Shown in pieces: positions 1 through 5,734 of a DNA stretch of 5,734 bases. Position 1 is the stretch's first letter, and every line of letters starts with the position of its first letter. Position numbers and translations under genes: made by a program. Source of the stretch: Candidatus Altimarinota bacterium (GTDB lineage Bacteria; Patescibacteriota; Gracilibacteria; UBA1369; LOWO2-01-FULL-3); assembly GCA_029939035.1 (NCBI GenBank), contig JAOZTS010000015.1, forward strand, positions 1 to 5,734, in the 5' to 3' direction. The notes under the pieces were generated by a model that was not told where the DNA came from, did no database searches, and saw only the letters and a list, made by a program, of their open reading frames with translations.

Positions 1-2359
1 CGTATTCTGATTTTTCTTTTGGTTCCGGAATTGGTTCTTGAAGGTATAGATCGATCGCATTGCTAACCATTGCCTCGTCGAGAAGGCCTTCTTGAACTGG
101 AGGCGCTGGATCCGGCGCAGGCGGTGTTGGTTGTGGTTGATATGCTGGTGGAGCTGGAGGTGCAGGCGGTGTTGGTTCTACAAAATATTCGTAAGTTTCT
201 ACTACCGCTTCGATTACTGTGTCGGTTGGGAGTTCTTCTGATGGAGCTGGCTCCTCTTCGACCACCTCTTCTTCTACTATTTCCTCTTCAATAACTTCTT
301 CAGGTTCCTCCTCTGGTTCCTCTATTTTTTCTTCGGCTTCTTCTCCACTTAATTTATCCTTTGACGATGAACCTCCTCCACCTCCTCCCGGTGGCGAATA
401 GTTTGATCCTCCTGTAGCAGCTGCGGCTACTGTTCCCTGAACGGATCCATAGTCGTCTTCTGTGGTTACTCCGTTGTTTGGTGTTGAGTCTGGATCTGCT
501 TCTGTGACGGAAGTTACTTCTGCTGAATTTGTAAATGATGTCCCTCCGCTAGCACCAACTACTGCATCGAACATGAGCGTTGCTTCGCTTCCAGAAACCA
601 GTCCTCCTACCGCCCAGAGGCCGGTAGATGTCAGGAATGTTCCTTGTGTTGGAGCTGAATTTCCGTATGAAAGTCCTGATGGCAATGTATTAGTTATTTG
701 GATATTTGTTGCATCGTCAGTTCCGTTGTTTTTTACTTTTAATGTGTAAGTGACAGTATCTCCTGTGGACGGAGTCTGATCGTCTACAGTCATTTCTGTG
801 ATTGTGAGGTCAGCTGATGTTGCTGCTATAACTGTGATGTCTACTGAATCTTGATCGTCTTCTGCTAATACGCCGTTATTTACCGTTGAGTCCGGATCGT
901 CTTCATTGGCATTTATTACTTCCGCCGTATTTGTAATAACCGTACCTGCAGAAGCCGTGACTGCCGCAGTTATTGTGAGGGTTGCACTGGCTCCGTTTGC
1001 CAGCGTTCCAACATCCCATAGATCCATGAAATCAAGATATGCTCCTTGTGATGCAATAATCGAAGAATATGTTAGTCCGACAGGTATTGCATCTTCTACC
1101 CCTACATCAGTTGCAGAATCTGGTCCGTTGTTTGTTAAAGTAAGAGTATATGTTACCGATTCAATGGTCGTTGGTGTTGCGTTGTCTACTGTTTTTGTGA
1201 GTTCGAGGTCTGCAGATGGGTTATTTGCGTACCAAGTCTCGGCTCCTGCCGATCCATATCCGGTACCTGCAAATATTTTACCGTCAAATGCTGCAAGAGC
1301 CCAAGTGTGGTTGTTTGCTCCACCTCCCGTTCCAAATCCGTCTGTGTTTACTTTTGTCCATGATGCTCCGCTATATTCAAATACCTGAGCCGTTCCACTC
1401 CAGTTGTAAGTACCTGCATAAAGCTTGCTATCTAAAACAGTGAGTGAATCTATCCCAGCGTTGTCGTCAGTTGACCCGAGGTCATTTCCGATTTCTGTAG
1501 TGGTTGCTCCATCATATCTGTAAACTGATCCTTCCCCTCCTGAATCGTTGTATGTGCCCCAATACAGATAACTGCTATCCGTAGTCATGGATCTGACTTC
1601 TATTTCATTATTATTACTACCAGCATCAAATATTTGTGTAAAAGTGGACCCATCGTATTTATAAACTCTTGAGTCCTGCCATGCGTGGTGTGTTCCAATG
1701 TACAAATTGCCATCATAAACCTTCATTGACATTACTCCGTAATTCTCTGCTTGACCGAACCCAACCATATTAATTTCCGTGAAGCTACTTCCATCATATG
1801 AATAAAAGTTGCTGCCGTTACTTTGATCATCCTCTCCGTAATACAAGTTTGATCCATATGTCTCAAGCTGATAGCCCGCGAACCCTGTGGACAGATAACC
1901 AGCATTTATTGATCCTGTTCGCACTGTCGCCCACGTGGTTCCACCGTCCCATCTGTAAATTTTCGCAGGTGCTCCGCTCTTGAATACACTTGCATATAAC
2001 TTGCTGTCGTACTCTTCCATATCCGCTATATCCGCGTTGTCGAATGTTCCAAATCCCCCTGAGCCATCGAAGTCGACCGGCGTTATGACGGTCATTGTTG
2101 TGCCATCCCATTCCCATACTTCCGCACCGTCACCGCTACCTCCGTCTGCCCTTGTACCGATATAGAGTTTGCTATCAAAAACTTTAAAGCAACTTATTGA
2201 GGCATCCTTTCCGTCTGCCGCAATAGGCACTGTGTCTGAAGGTTTATTCACTCCATTTGTCAGTTTTGTCCAAGAACTTAGAGCAAACGACGATTGAATG
2301 CTGGTCAAAAAAATAGCTAATGTAGCCAGAAGTGTTAGAGCTTTTTTCAGTTTATTCAT
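1..2359 (-). CDS. Secreted/surface protein: signal peptide, seven-bladed beta-propeller, two DUF11 domains, Glu/Pro stalk (3' end outside window)
   Basis: The frame is open from ATG 2359 to the left edge: 786 residues and no stop, so the C-terminus is missing. The start is firm because an in-frame TAA lies at 2381-2383, no other start codon lies between, and this Met opens a signal peptide. Domains in order: signal peptide (1-26); seven repeats of about 46-56 residues with the pattern (Y/F)D(S/G)(K/N)LY.GT...(V/I)Y.(Y/W)DG..(W/F)T.(I/V) (about 28-377), read as a beta-propeller; two DUF11 domains (383-510 and 516-644); a Gly/Ser hinge with six consecutive Gly (about 650-668); an acidic Glu/Pro-rich stalk (about 669-786). 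The mature part has one cysteine (C57). DUF11 domains usually act as rigid spacers in surface proteins, and propellers often bind ligands or glycans; the ligand cannot be read here. An adhesin or surface-display role is inferred. The stalk resembles that of the gene immediately upstream on the same strand. Confidence 0.9.
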   Translation of the reverse strand, partial: MNKLKKALTLLATLAIFLTSIQSSFALSSWTKLTNGVNKPSDTVPIAADGKDASISCFKVFDSKLYIGTRADGGSGDGAEVWEWDGTTMTVITPVDFDGSGGFGTFDNADIADMEEYDSKLYASVFKSGAPAKIYRWDGGTTWATVRTGSINAGYLSTGFAGYQLETYGSNLYYGEDDQSNGSNFYSYDGSSFTEINMVGFGQAENYGVMSMKVYDGNLYIGTHHAWQDSRVYKYDGSTFTQIFDAGSNNNEIEVRSMTTDSSYLYWGTYNDSGGEGSVYRYDGATTTEIGNDLGSTDDNAGIDSLTVLDSKLYAGTYNWSGTAQVFEYSGASWTKVNTDGFGTGGGANNHTWALAAFDGKIFAGTGYGSAGAETWYANNPSADLELTKTVDNATPTTIESVTYTLTLTNNGPDSATDVGVEDAIPVGLTYSSIIASQGAYLDFMDLWDVGTLANGASATLTITAAVTASAGTVITNTAEVINANEDDPDSTVNNGVLAEDDQDSVDITVIAATSADLTITEMTVDDQTPSTGDTVTYTLKVKNNGTDDATNIQITNTLPSGLSYGNSAPTQGTFLTSTGLWAVGGLVSGSEATLMFDAVVGASGGTSFTNSAEVTSVTEADPDSTPNNGVTTEDDYGSVQGTVAAAATGGSNYSPPGGGGGGSSSKDKLSGEEAEEKIEEPEEEPEEVIEEEIVEEEVVEEEPAPSEELPTDTVIEAVVETYEYFVEPTPPAPPAPPAYQPQPTPPAPDPAPPVQEGLLDEAMVSNAIDLYLQEPIPEPKEKSEY
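110..238 (-). repeat. Shared stalk motif, copy in the downstream gene
   Basis: Residues 708-750 of the propeller/DUF11 protein read ELPTDTVIEAVVE, then TYEYFVEP, then a Pro/Ala run ending PAYQPQPTPPAP. They align with residues 731-770 of the neighbouring FG-GAP protein, differing by one residue before YEYFVEP and by a three-residue Pro/Ala insertion. Many codons are identical too (for example GTA ATC GAx GCx GTA in both copies), so the match goes beyond compositional similarity of Pro/Glu linkers. Confidence 0.85.
428..1213 (-). repeat. Tandem pair of DUF11 domains
   Basis: Two copies start 133 residues apart, at ADLELTKTVD (residue 383) and ADLTITEMTV (residue 516). Each has the DUF11 hallmarks: a T.TYTL.(L/V)(T/K)NNG strand, the (I/L)P.GL(T/S)Y segment, a LW.VG.L..G..ATL strand, T.(F/I)TN.AEV, and a DPDST.NNG....EDD loop near the end. 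DUF11 is a beta-sandwich module found in bacterial and archaeal surface proteins, where it typically forms extended stalks. The copies are clearly diverged from each other, so this is not a recent DNA duplication. Confidence 0.9.
1229..2278 (-). repeat. Seven-blade beta-propeller repeats (protein-level)
   Basis: Seven copies of a LY-GT-type strand motif have their aromatic residue at 66, 122, 173, 220, 266, 314 and 363 (LY in six copies, IF in the last), a spacing of 56, 51, 47, 46, 48 and 49 residues. Blades 1-6 each continue into an aromatic-rich strand (VWEWDG, IYRWDG, FYSYDG, VYKYDG, VYRYDG, VFEYSG) and then a WT.I/V-like strand. Blade 7 stops at ETWY and lacks that last strand. A matching SWTKL occurs just after the signal peptide (residues 29-33), as expected for circular closure of a propeller. 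The family is not certain: it resembles kelch-like or tachylectin-like propellers in general form only. Confidence 0.75.
2282..2359 (-). other. Sec signal peptide of the propeller/DUF11 protein
   Basis: The N-terminus has lysines at positions 3, 5 and 6, a hydrophobic core (about residues 7-20, LTLLATLAIFLTS), and a Ser-Phe-Ala site that suggests signal peptidase I cleavage after A26. No lipobox cysteine is present, so this is not a lipoprotein. It shows that the protein is exported and it fixes the start codon. Confidence 0.88.
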
Positions 2360-2439
2360 TTCGGTAGGATTTATAAATTTTTATATGGATTTTATTATAC
2401 CTAAAAGACCCTATTGAAGAAAATGATTTTTATTGAACT
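2360..2439 (-). promoter_or_regulatory. 80-base intergenic gap with possible -10 box (TATAAT, 2394-2399)
   Basis: Read on the minus strand, the gap contains a perfect TATAAT at 2399-2394, which would place transcription start near 2387 and give a leader of roughly 27 bases. At the usual 16-18 base spacing the -35 region is only TTTCTT-like, a poor match, and no TG extension precedes the -10. No Shine-Dalgarno sequence precedes ATG 2359; the preceding bases read AAATCCTACCGAA. No GC-rich hairpin followed by a T-run ends the upstream gene. The downstream gene may therefore have its own weak promoter, be read through from upstream, or both. TATAAT can occur by chance in AT-rich DNA. Confidence 0.35.
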
Positions 2440-3339
2440 TTATTTTGAGAATAGAAGTATAGCTACATTGCTCACCAAACTGTTTTGGCCGTCCTGGGCA
2501 TATACAAAGAATTCGTGTTCTCCCTTCTCTAGCGACGCGAATGTCTTGTTTGGTGTAGTTTCAAATTTTCCATTTCCGTCAGAGAAAACTACTGAGGAAA
2601 GGACTCGGCTTTTGTAAGCTATGTAGATAGTCATATTCGGATCTGTATATCCTGTTATTGTGAGTGTTCCCATTGATGCCAGATACCTTGTTTTGTCGAA
2701 ATTTGGAGCTAGGGTCAATATCATATTGGTTACCGAACCTATTTCTCCAGGGCTTTCCATCACTACTTCTGGCGTCGCTGGCACTGCTTCCGCCTCTACG
2801 GTAAATTCTGAGATTTCAGTTTCGTCTCCCATTTTTACCACTAAATAATGTTTTCCGTCTGGAATTTCGATTTCTGGAACGAATAACCCTTTGTTTTCTT
2901 CATCCAATTCTGCTGATCCTAAATACGTTTCTAACTTTGTTTCATCATTAACATAACTGACCTCTGCTTTACCGCTCACATTTGAGCAAATCCTGAATGC
3001 CGGCTGATTACCAGTTGTCATTGATTCTAAGTTTGATGAAGACAATGATTCTATTTCATCCGATTCCAGCAAATCTAATCCGCAGAAAACTTTGTAATTA
3101 ATATTTGAGTCTTCCTCGAAAAGTGACTCTCCGTAGGCTAATTGGAATGCGTCTGCGTTACCGTCTCCGTCCAGGTCGCCAGTTAGGTCGATTTCCAATT
3201 CTTCGAATTCTTCTTCAGTAACTACAAATGCTTCACCTTCTATATAAACTGTGGCTGTGTCTTCTTCTCCGAATGCTGAGAATGCTATTTCTTCTCTAAT
3301 GATTGGTGTTGTTCCCGCAGAAATGATTTCTATTACTGG
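2440..3339 (-). other. C-terminal tail region (about 300 residues) with calcium-type loop and Ig-like end
   Basis: Residues 799-1097 follow the Pro/Glu stalk. They begin with YPPVIEIISAG, include a D853-x-D855-x-D857-G-x-x-D861 loop (DLDGDGNAD, codons 3177-3151) followed by an AYG segment that resembles thrombospondin type 3-like or EF-hand-type calcium loops, and contain the only two cysteines of the visible protein (C884 and C916). The last 110 or so residues (TLTITGYTDPNMTIYI, DGNGKFETT, LEKGEHEFFVYAQDG, ending ILLFSK) look like a bacterial Ig-like domain. A role in surface attachment or sorting is inferred from its terminal position and from the shared stalk. It could equally be an ordinary terminal domain. 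Confidence 0.6.
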
Positions 3340-5734
3340 TGGATATTCTTGTGGGGTTGGTTCGTAATTTCCGATAGCTTCTTCGGTTGATTGGCTAAGC
3401 GGTTCTTCTGTTGGCTCTTCGGTTGGTTCTTCTACTGGTGGCGTTGGTGGTGGTTGGTATGCCGGTGGAGCTGGTTCTGGTTCTACGAAATATTCATAAA
3501 CTGGTTCGACTACTGCCTCGATTACTGGAGCGTTTGGGAGCTCTGGTTCCGTTGGAGTTTCCGGTTCGGCTGGTTCCTCTGGTTCTTCAGCTGGGGCTTC
3601 TTCGTCGAGAATTTCATCTTCGTCTAATGGTTCTTCGTCTACTGCTTCGTCTTCAGCGGTGTCGTCTGTTGAGTCTGATATTGCTCCACTAAGGAAAATC
3701 ATTGTTGGTGATCCTCCGGTTGGTGTTGGCTCAGTCGGATCATAGAATCCGACAGTAATACCATCTGTTGTAGAATCTCCTACTTCTGCGGCTGTGTGGA
3801 ATGCAAATGCGTCGTCGTCGAAAGTTATTGTTAGGTCGTTAATGTTGTCGGTTGTTAAGTGGCTTGTTGCCAAGTCATTTAATGAAAATGTTATTTGAGT
3901 ATCTGAAACTCTTTCGAATGTTGGCGTTAGTCCGGCTGGTACGTTTGTTGCTACAACGTGCTCTGCGCTGACCACATCTGCTGAAAATGCACCTCCGCTC
4001 AAGTCTATTGTGATTGGATTATCACCGATCGAACCGTTATTTATTTCTTGAGATTCTATTAGCACAGTTGGTGTGTAAGTGAGTGAAGCTGTGAACCAAC
4101 CTTCTGTGTTTCCTGAGTTTGTTGATGTTGTCGCAAAGTTCGTGTTCTCTAAGTTTAGAGTTGGTGATTTGACTACCCCACCTTCTTGAAGAATGTTGTC
4201 AATAATATCAAGGTGCTCGAGTGTACCAAATGCTCCTGTGACGTTGATTGTGGCTGTATTACCTGCAAAGTCGGAATCTATCGTAATTACTTTCGATTCA
4301 TCTCCGTCTAGAGTTAGTGTTCCTGAAACTGTTTGCGTGTTTCCGTTTTGGAAAAATATAGCTTCTGCCGCTGTTGATGTTTTTGATAAGTCGTAAAATG
4401 TTGTTGTTCCTTTGATTGACTGAGTTGTTCCGTCTAATGTAACGGCGTAAGTACCTTGTGTAAACGCTCCCTGATTACTCCAAGTTCCAGCGAGATTAAT
4501 ATTTCCTCCAGGTGCGTAGGTTTTCCCTGAAGGAATATATAAGTTTTTCTCGAGATCGAGATTACTACCGCTGCCGTCTGCATAAATTGCTGTGATGTCC
4601 GGATCTCCATTGTTTGCTGTGTCCAGGTTTGCGTTTGTAATCGGTCCTGCGTTTTCGTGGGTTGTTTTGAGATAATAATAATAAACGTCTAAATTATTTA
4701 TGTCTGCTGGTGTGTCCGGTCCAATTGTCACAGTAACTGCTTTTTGTGTTTCACCATCTATAAATGCTGTAATTATGTCATTTGCGGAATAATTGACCCC
4801 AGTCACTGAATAATTACCACTTCCGTCAGTAGTGTCTGTGCCAACTGTTACACCATTGACTAACACATTAATGTCTTTATTTGCGGAAACTGATCCCGTG
4901 ATTCCTGTATAAAGCTGGCCGGAGACTGTGTAGCCTGAGCCCATGAATATCGTAAATATTCCTCCACTTGAATCTTTACCACCATCATCAACTTTGTATG
5001 CACCAACTACGATGTCGTCGTTGCCATTACTATCGAGATCTCCAATTACCGCTACGGATGAACCGAAATTATCATGATTAACTAATGTTCCCGTGAACCC
5101 TCCCTCTGTATCAGAGATTTTTTGATACCCTGGAGTGGCTGATGGATATGAATCGTCAACAGTTCCGTCTGCGTCCATATACAGAATATATATTGCTCCT
5201 CTTCCATCCCCTCCATCGTCGTCAGTTTGTGCACCTACAACTAAATCATCTACTCCATCTCCATTTAGGTCGTCTATTCTGGCTACGCCTGATCCGAAAT
5301 TGTCACTATCGTCTAGAGTAGCTGTAAATTCTCCTTCGGTATCTGAGATTTTTTGATACCCTGGTGTAGCTGCTGGAAATGCATCATCAACAGTCCCATC
5401 TGCATCTAAAAACAGAATATAAACTGCTCCGCGATTAGTTCCACCGTCATCATCATAAAACGCGCCTACTGCTAAATCAGTTACTCCATCTCCATTTAAA
5501 TCTCCCATATTATCAACTGAATATCCAAAAAGGTCGCCTAGCTCGAGCGTTGCCGTGAACTCTCCTTCGGTATCTGAAATCTTACTATACCCTGGATGAG
5601 CTGCTGGATATGAATCGTCTACAGTTCCGTCTGTGTCCATATATAGGATAAAAACTGCTCCGCGATTAGTTCCACCGTCGTTGTTCTTTGCCCCACCTAC
5701 TGCAATATCGTCTACCCCATCTCCGTTTAAATCC
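2440..5734 (-). CDS. Large surface protein: FG-GAP repeats, beta-sandwich modules, Glu/Pro stalk and C-terminal Ig-like tail (5' end outside window)
   Basis: The frame is open from the right edge to TAA at 2440-2442: 1097 visible residues, numbered here from the codon at 5733. The true start is outside the window; the ATG at 5640 lies inside a repeat and is not a start. Domains in order: four FG-GAP/integrin-alpha-like repeats (1-266) with DxNxDGxxD calcium loops; a carboxypeptidase-regulatory-like beta-sandwich (about 267-351); a strand-rich solenoid-like region with GTTTFYDLSK and a closing TNSGNTEGWF (about 371-551); a further beta-sandwich with TNVPAGLTP and LTITFDDDAF (about 551-666); an acidic Asp/Glu/Pro stalk (682-798); and a tail (799-1097) with a calcium-type loop and an Ig-like end. 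There is no LPXTG and no C-terminal membrane helix. An extracellular adhesive or structural role is inferred; no enzyme motif is visible. Confidence 0.92.
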   Translation of the reverse strand, partial: DLNGDGVDDIAVGGAKNNDGGTNRGAVFILYMDTDGTVDDSYPAAHPGYSKISDTEGEFTATLELGDLFGYSVDNMGDLNGDGVTDLAVGAFYDDDGGTNRGAVYILFLDADGTVDDAFPAATPGYQKISDTEGEFTATLDDSDNFGSGVARIDDLNGDGVDDLVVGAQTDDDGGDGRGAIYILYMDADGTVDDSYPSATPGYQKISDTEGGFTGTLVNHDNFGSSVAVIGDLDSNGNDDIVVGAYKVDDGGKDSSGGIFTIFMGSGYTVSGQLYTGITGSVSANKDINVLVNGVTVGTDTTDGSGNYSVTGVNYSANDIITAFIDGETQKAVTVTIGPDTPADINNLDVYYYYLKTTHENAGPITNANLDTANNGDPDITAIYADGSGSNLDLEKNLYIPSGKTYAPGGNINLAGTWSNQGAFTQGTYAVTLDGTTQSIKGTTTFYDLSKTSTAAEAIFFQNGNTQTVSGTLTLDGDESKVITIDSDFAGNTATINVTGAFGTLEHLDIIDNILQEGGVVKSPTLNLENTNFATTSTNSGNTEGWFTASLTYTPTVLIESQEINNGSIGDNPITIDLSGGAFSADVVSAEHVVATNVPAGLTPTFERVSDTQITFSLNDLATSHLTTDNINDLTITFDDDAFAFHTAAEVGDSTTDGITVGFYDPTEPTPTGGSPTMIFLSGAISDSTDDTAEDEAVDEEPLDEDEILDEEAPAEEPEEPAEPETPTEPELPNAPVIEAVVEPVYEYFVEPEPAPPAYQPPPTPPVEEPTEEPTEEPLSQSTEEAIGNYEPTPQEYPPVIEIISAGTTPIIREEIAFSAFGEEDTATVYIEGEAFVVTEEEFEELEIDLTGDLDGDGNADAFQLAYGESLFEEDSNINYKVFCGLDLLESDEIESLSSSNLESMTTGNQPAFRICSNVSGKAEVSYVNDETKLETYLGSAELDEENKGLFVPEIEIPDGKHYLVVKMGDETEISEFTVEAEAVPATPEVVMESPGEIGSVTNMILTLAPNFDKTRYLASMGTLTITGYTDPNMTIYIAYKSRVLSSVVFSDGNGKFETTPNKTFASLEKGEHEFFVYAQDGQNSLVSNVAILLFSK
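3424..3543 (-). repeat. Shared stalk motif, copy in the upstream gene
   Basis: Residues 731-770 read ELPNAPVIEAVVE, then PVYEYFVEP, then a Pro-rich run with PAPPAYQPPPTPP and EEP. This is the counterpart of the segment at 110-238 in the neighbouring gene. It sits in the same place in the architecture: after an Asp/Glu-rich run and before the tail. Confidence 0.85.
4939..5734 (-). repeat. 231-bp tandem repeats encoding 77-residue FG-GAP units
   Basis: The calcium loops begin at visible residues 1, 78, 155 and 232, an exact 77-residue (231-base) period. The first unit is cut by the window edge. Loop sequences are DLNGDGVDD, DLNGDGVTD, DLNGDGVDD and DLDSNGNDD; all keep the acidic or Asn ligands. 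Each unit also carries DGTVDD, a PGY.KISDTEG segment, an FG-S/Y-V strand and DDGG...RGA(V/I)(Y/F)IL; the last unit is more diverged (GKDSSGGIFTIF). At the DNA level a 28-base stretch at 5421-5448 recurs unchanged 231 bases later at 5652-5679. FG-GAP repeats normally assemble into a beta-propeller, typically with about seven blades, so more copies probably lie beyond the right edge. Confidence 0.93.

Noticed and set aside
70..401. Plus-strand open frames rich in Leu/Val or Ser
   Set aside because: They are antisense shadows of the stalk and Gly hinge of the minus-strand propeller/DUF11 gene, with no initiation signal.
906..1388. 160-residue plus-strand open frame
   Set aside because: It is opposite the DUF11 and last propeller blades. 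It has no recognisable domain, and the minus strand gives clear domain matches.
1863..2117. 84-residue minus-strand open frame overlapping the propeller
   Set aside because: It lies in a different frame inside the propeller coding region, whose own frame shows regular blade motifs throughout.
2411..2437. Possible terminator after the FG-GAP gene
   Set aside because: Only a tiny AT-only inverted repeat (AAAAT/ATTTT with one base between) is present, with no GC stem and no clear following T-run.
3391..3692. Plus-strand open frames, one extremely Trp/Phe-rich and one Leu/Val-rich
   Set aside because: They lie opposite the Glu/Pro stalk of the minus-strand gene. The odd composition is what GAA/GAG/CCA codons give when read in reverse.
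5638..5640. ATG at 5640 as the start of the FG-GAP gene
   Set aside because: The frame stays open upstream to the window edge and encodes another FG-GAP unit in register (DLNGDGVDD...RGAVFILYMD), so this Met is internal.
1..5734. Alternative genetic code with UGA as glycine
   Set aside because: Two long glycine-rich frames contain no in-frame TGA, and the visible stop is TAA. The standard bacterial code explains everything seen.
4939..5734. CRISPR-like array
   Set aside because: The 231-base period is coding and matches 77-residue FG-GAP units. There are no short direct repeats with unique spacers.

Overview
The window holds two large genes, both on the minus strand and both cut by a window edge, separated by an 80-base gap. 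Each encodes a modular secreted or cell-surface protein. There is no taxonomic marker (no rRNA, tRNA or housekeeping gene). The first gene's classical Sec signal peptide, the DUF11 and FG-GAP domain types, and the Glu/Pro-rich stalks point to a bacterium. Architectures like these are common in genomes of uncultivated bacteria, including Patescibacteria (CPR), but that placement is only a guess. Neither frame contains an in-frame TGA, although both proteins are glycine-rich, so nothing suggests the UGA=Gly code.

Layout, in the direction of transcription (right to left). The upstream gene enters at 5734 and ends with TAA at 2440-2442. Its visible part (1097 residues) has four FG-GAP/integrin-alpha-like repeats of exactly 77 residues, the first cut by the window edge. 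These are followed by a small beta-sandwich-like segment, a strand-rich segment that resembles a solenoid, another beta-sandwich segment, an acidic Glu/Pro-rich stalk, and a tail of about 300 residues. The tail carries a DxDxDGxxD calcium-type loop and the protein's only two cysteines, and it ends in an Ig-like segment. The 80-base gap (2360-2439) contains a perfect TATAAT but no convincing -35 box, Shine-Dalgarno sequence or terminator. The downstream gene starts at ATG 2359 and runs off the left edge. It has a signal peptide, a probable seven-bladed beta-propeller, two DUF11 domains, a glycine-rich hinge and an acidic Glu/Pro-rich stalk.

The two proteins have unrelated heads but share a recognisable stalk motif (core IEAVVE..YEYFVEP, then PAPPAYQP.PTPP) that is similar at the DNA level too. 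This is the most interesting signal in the window. It suggests a family of surface proteins that combine interchangeable ligand-binding heads with a common C-terminal stalk and attachment module. No LPXTG motif or terminal membrane helix is seen at the one C-terminus that is visible. No mobile element, CRISPR array or RNA gene was found.
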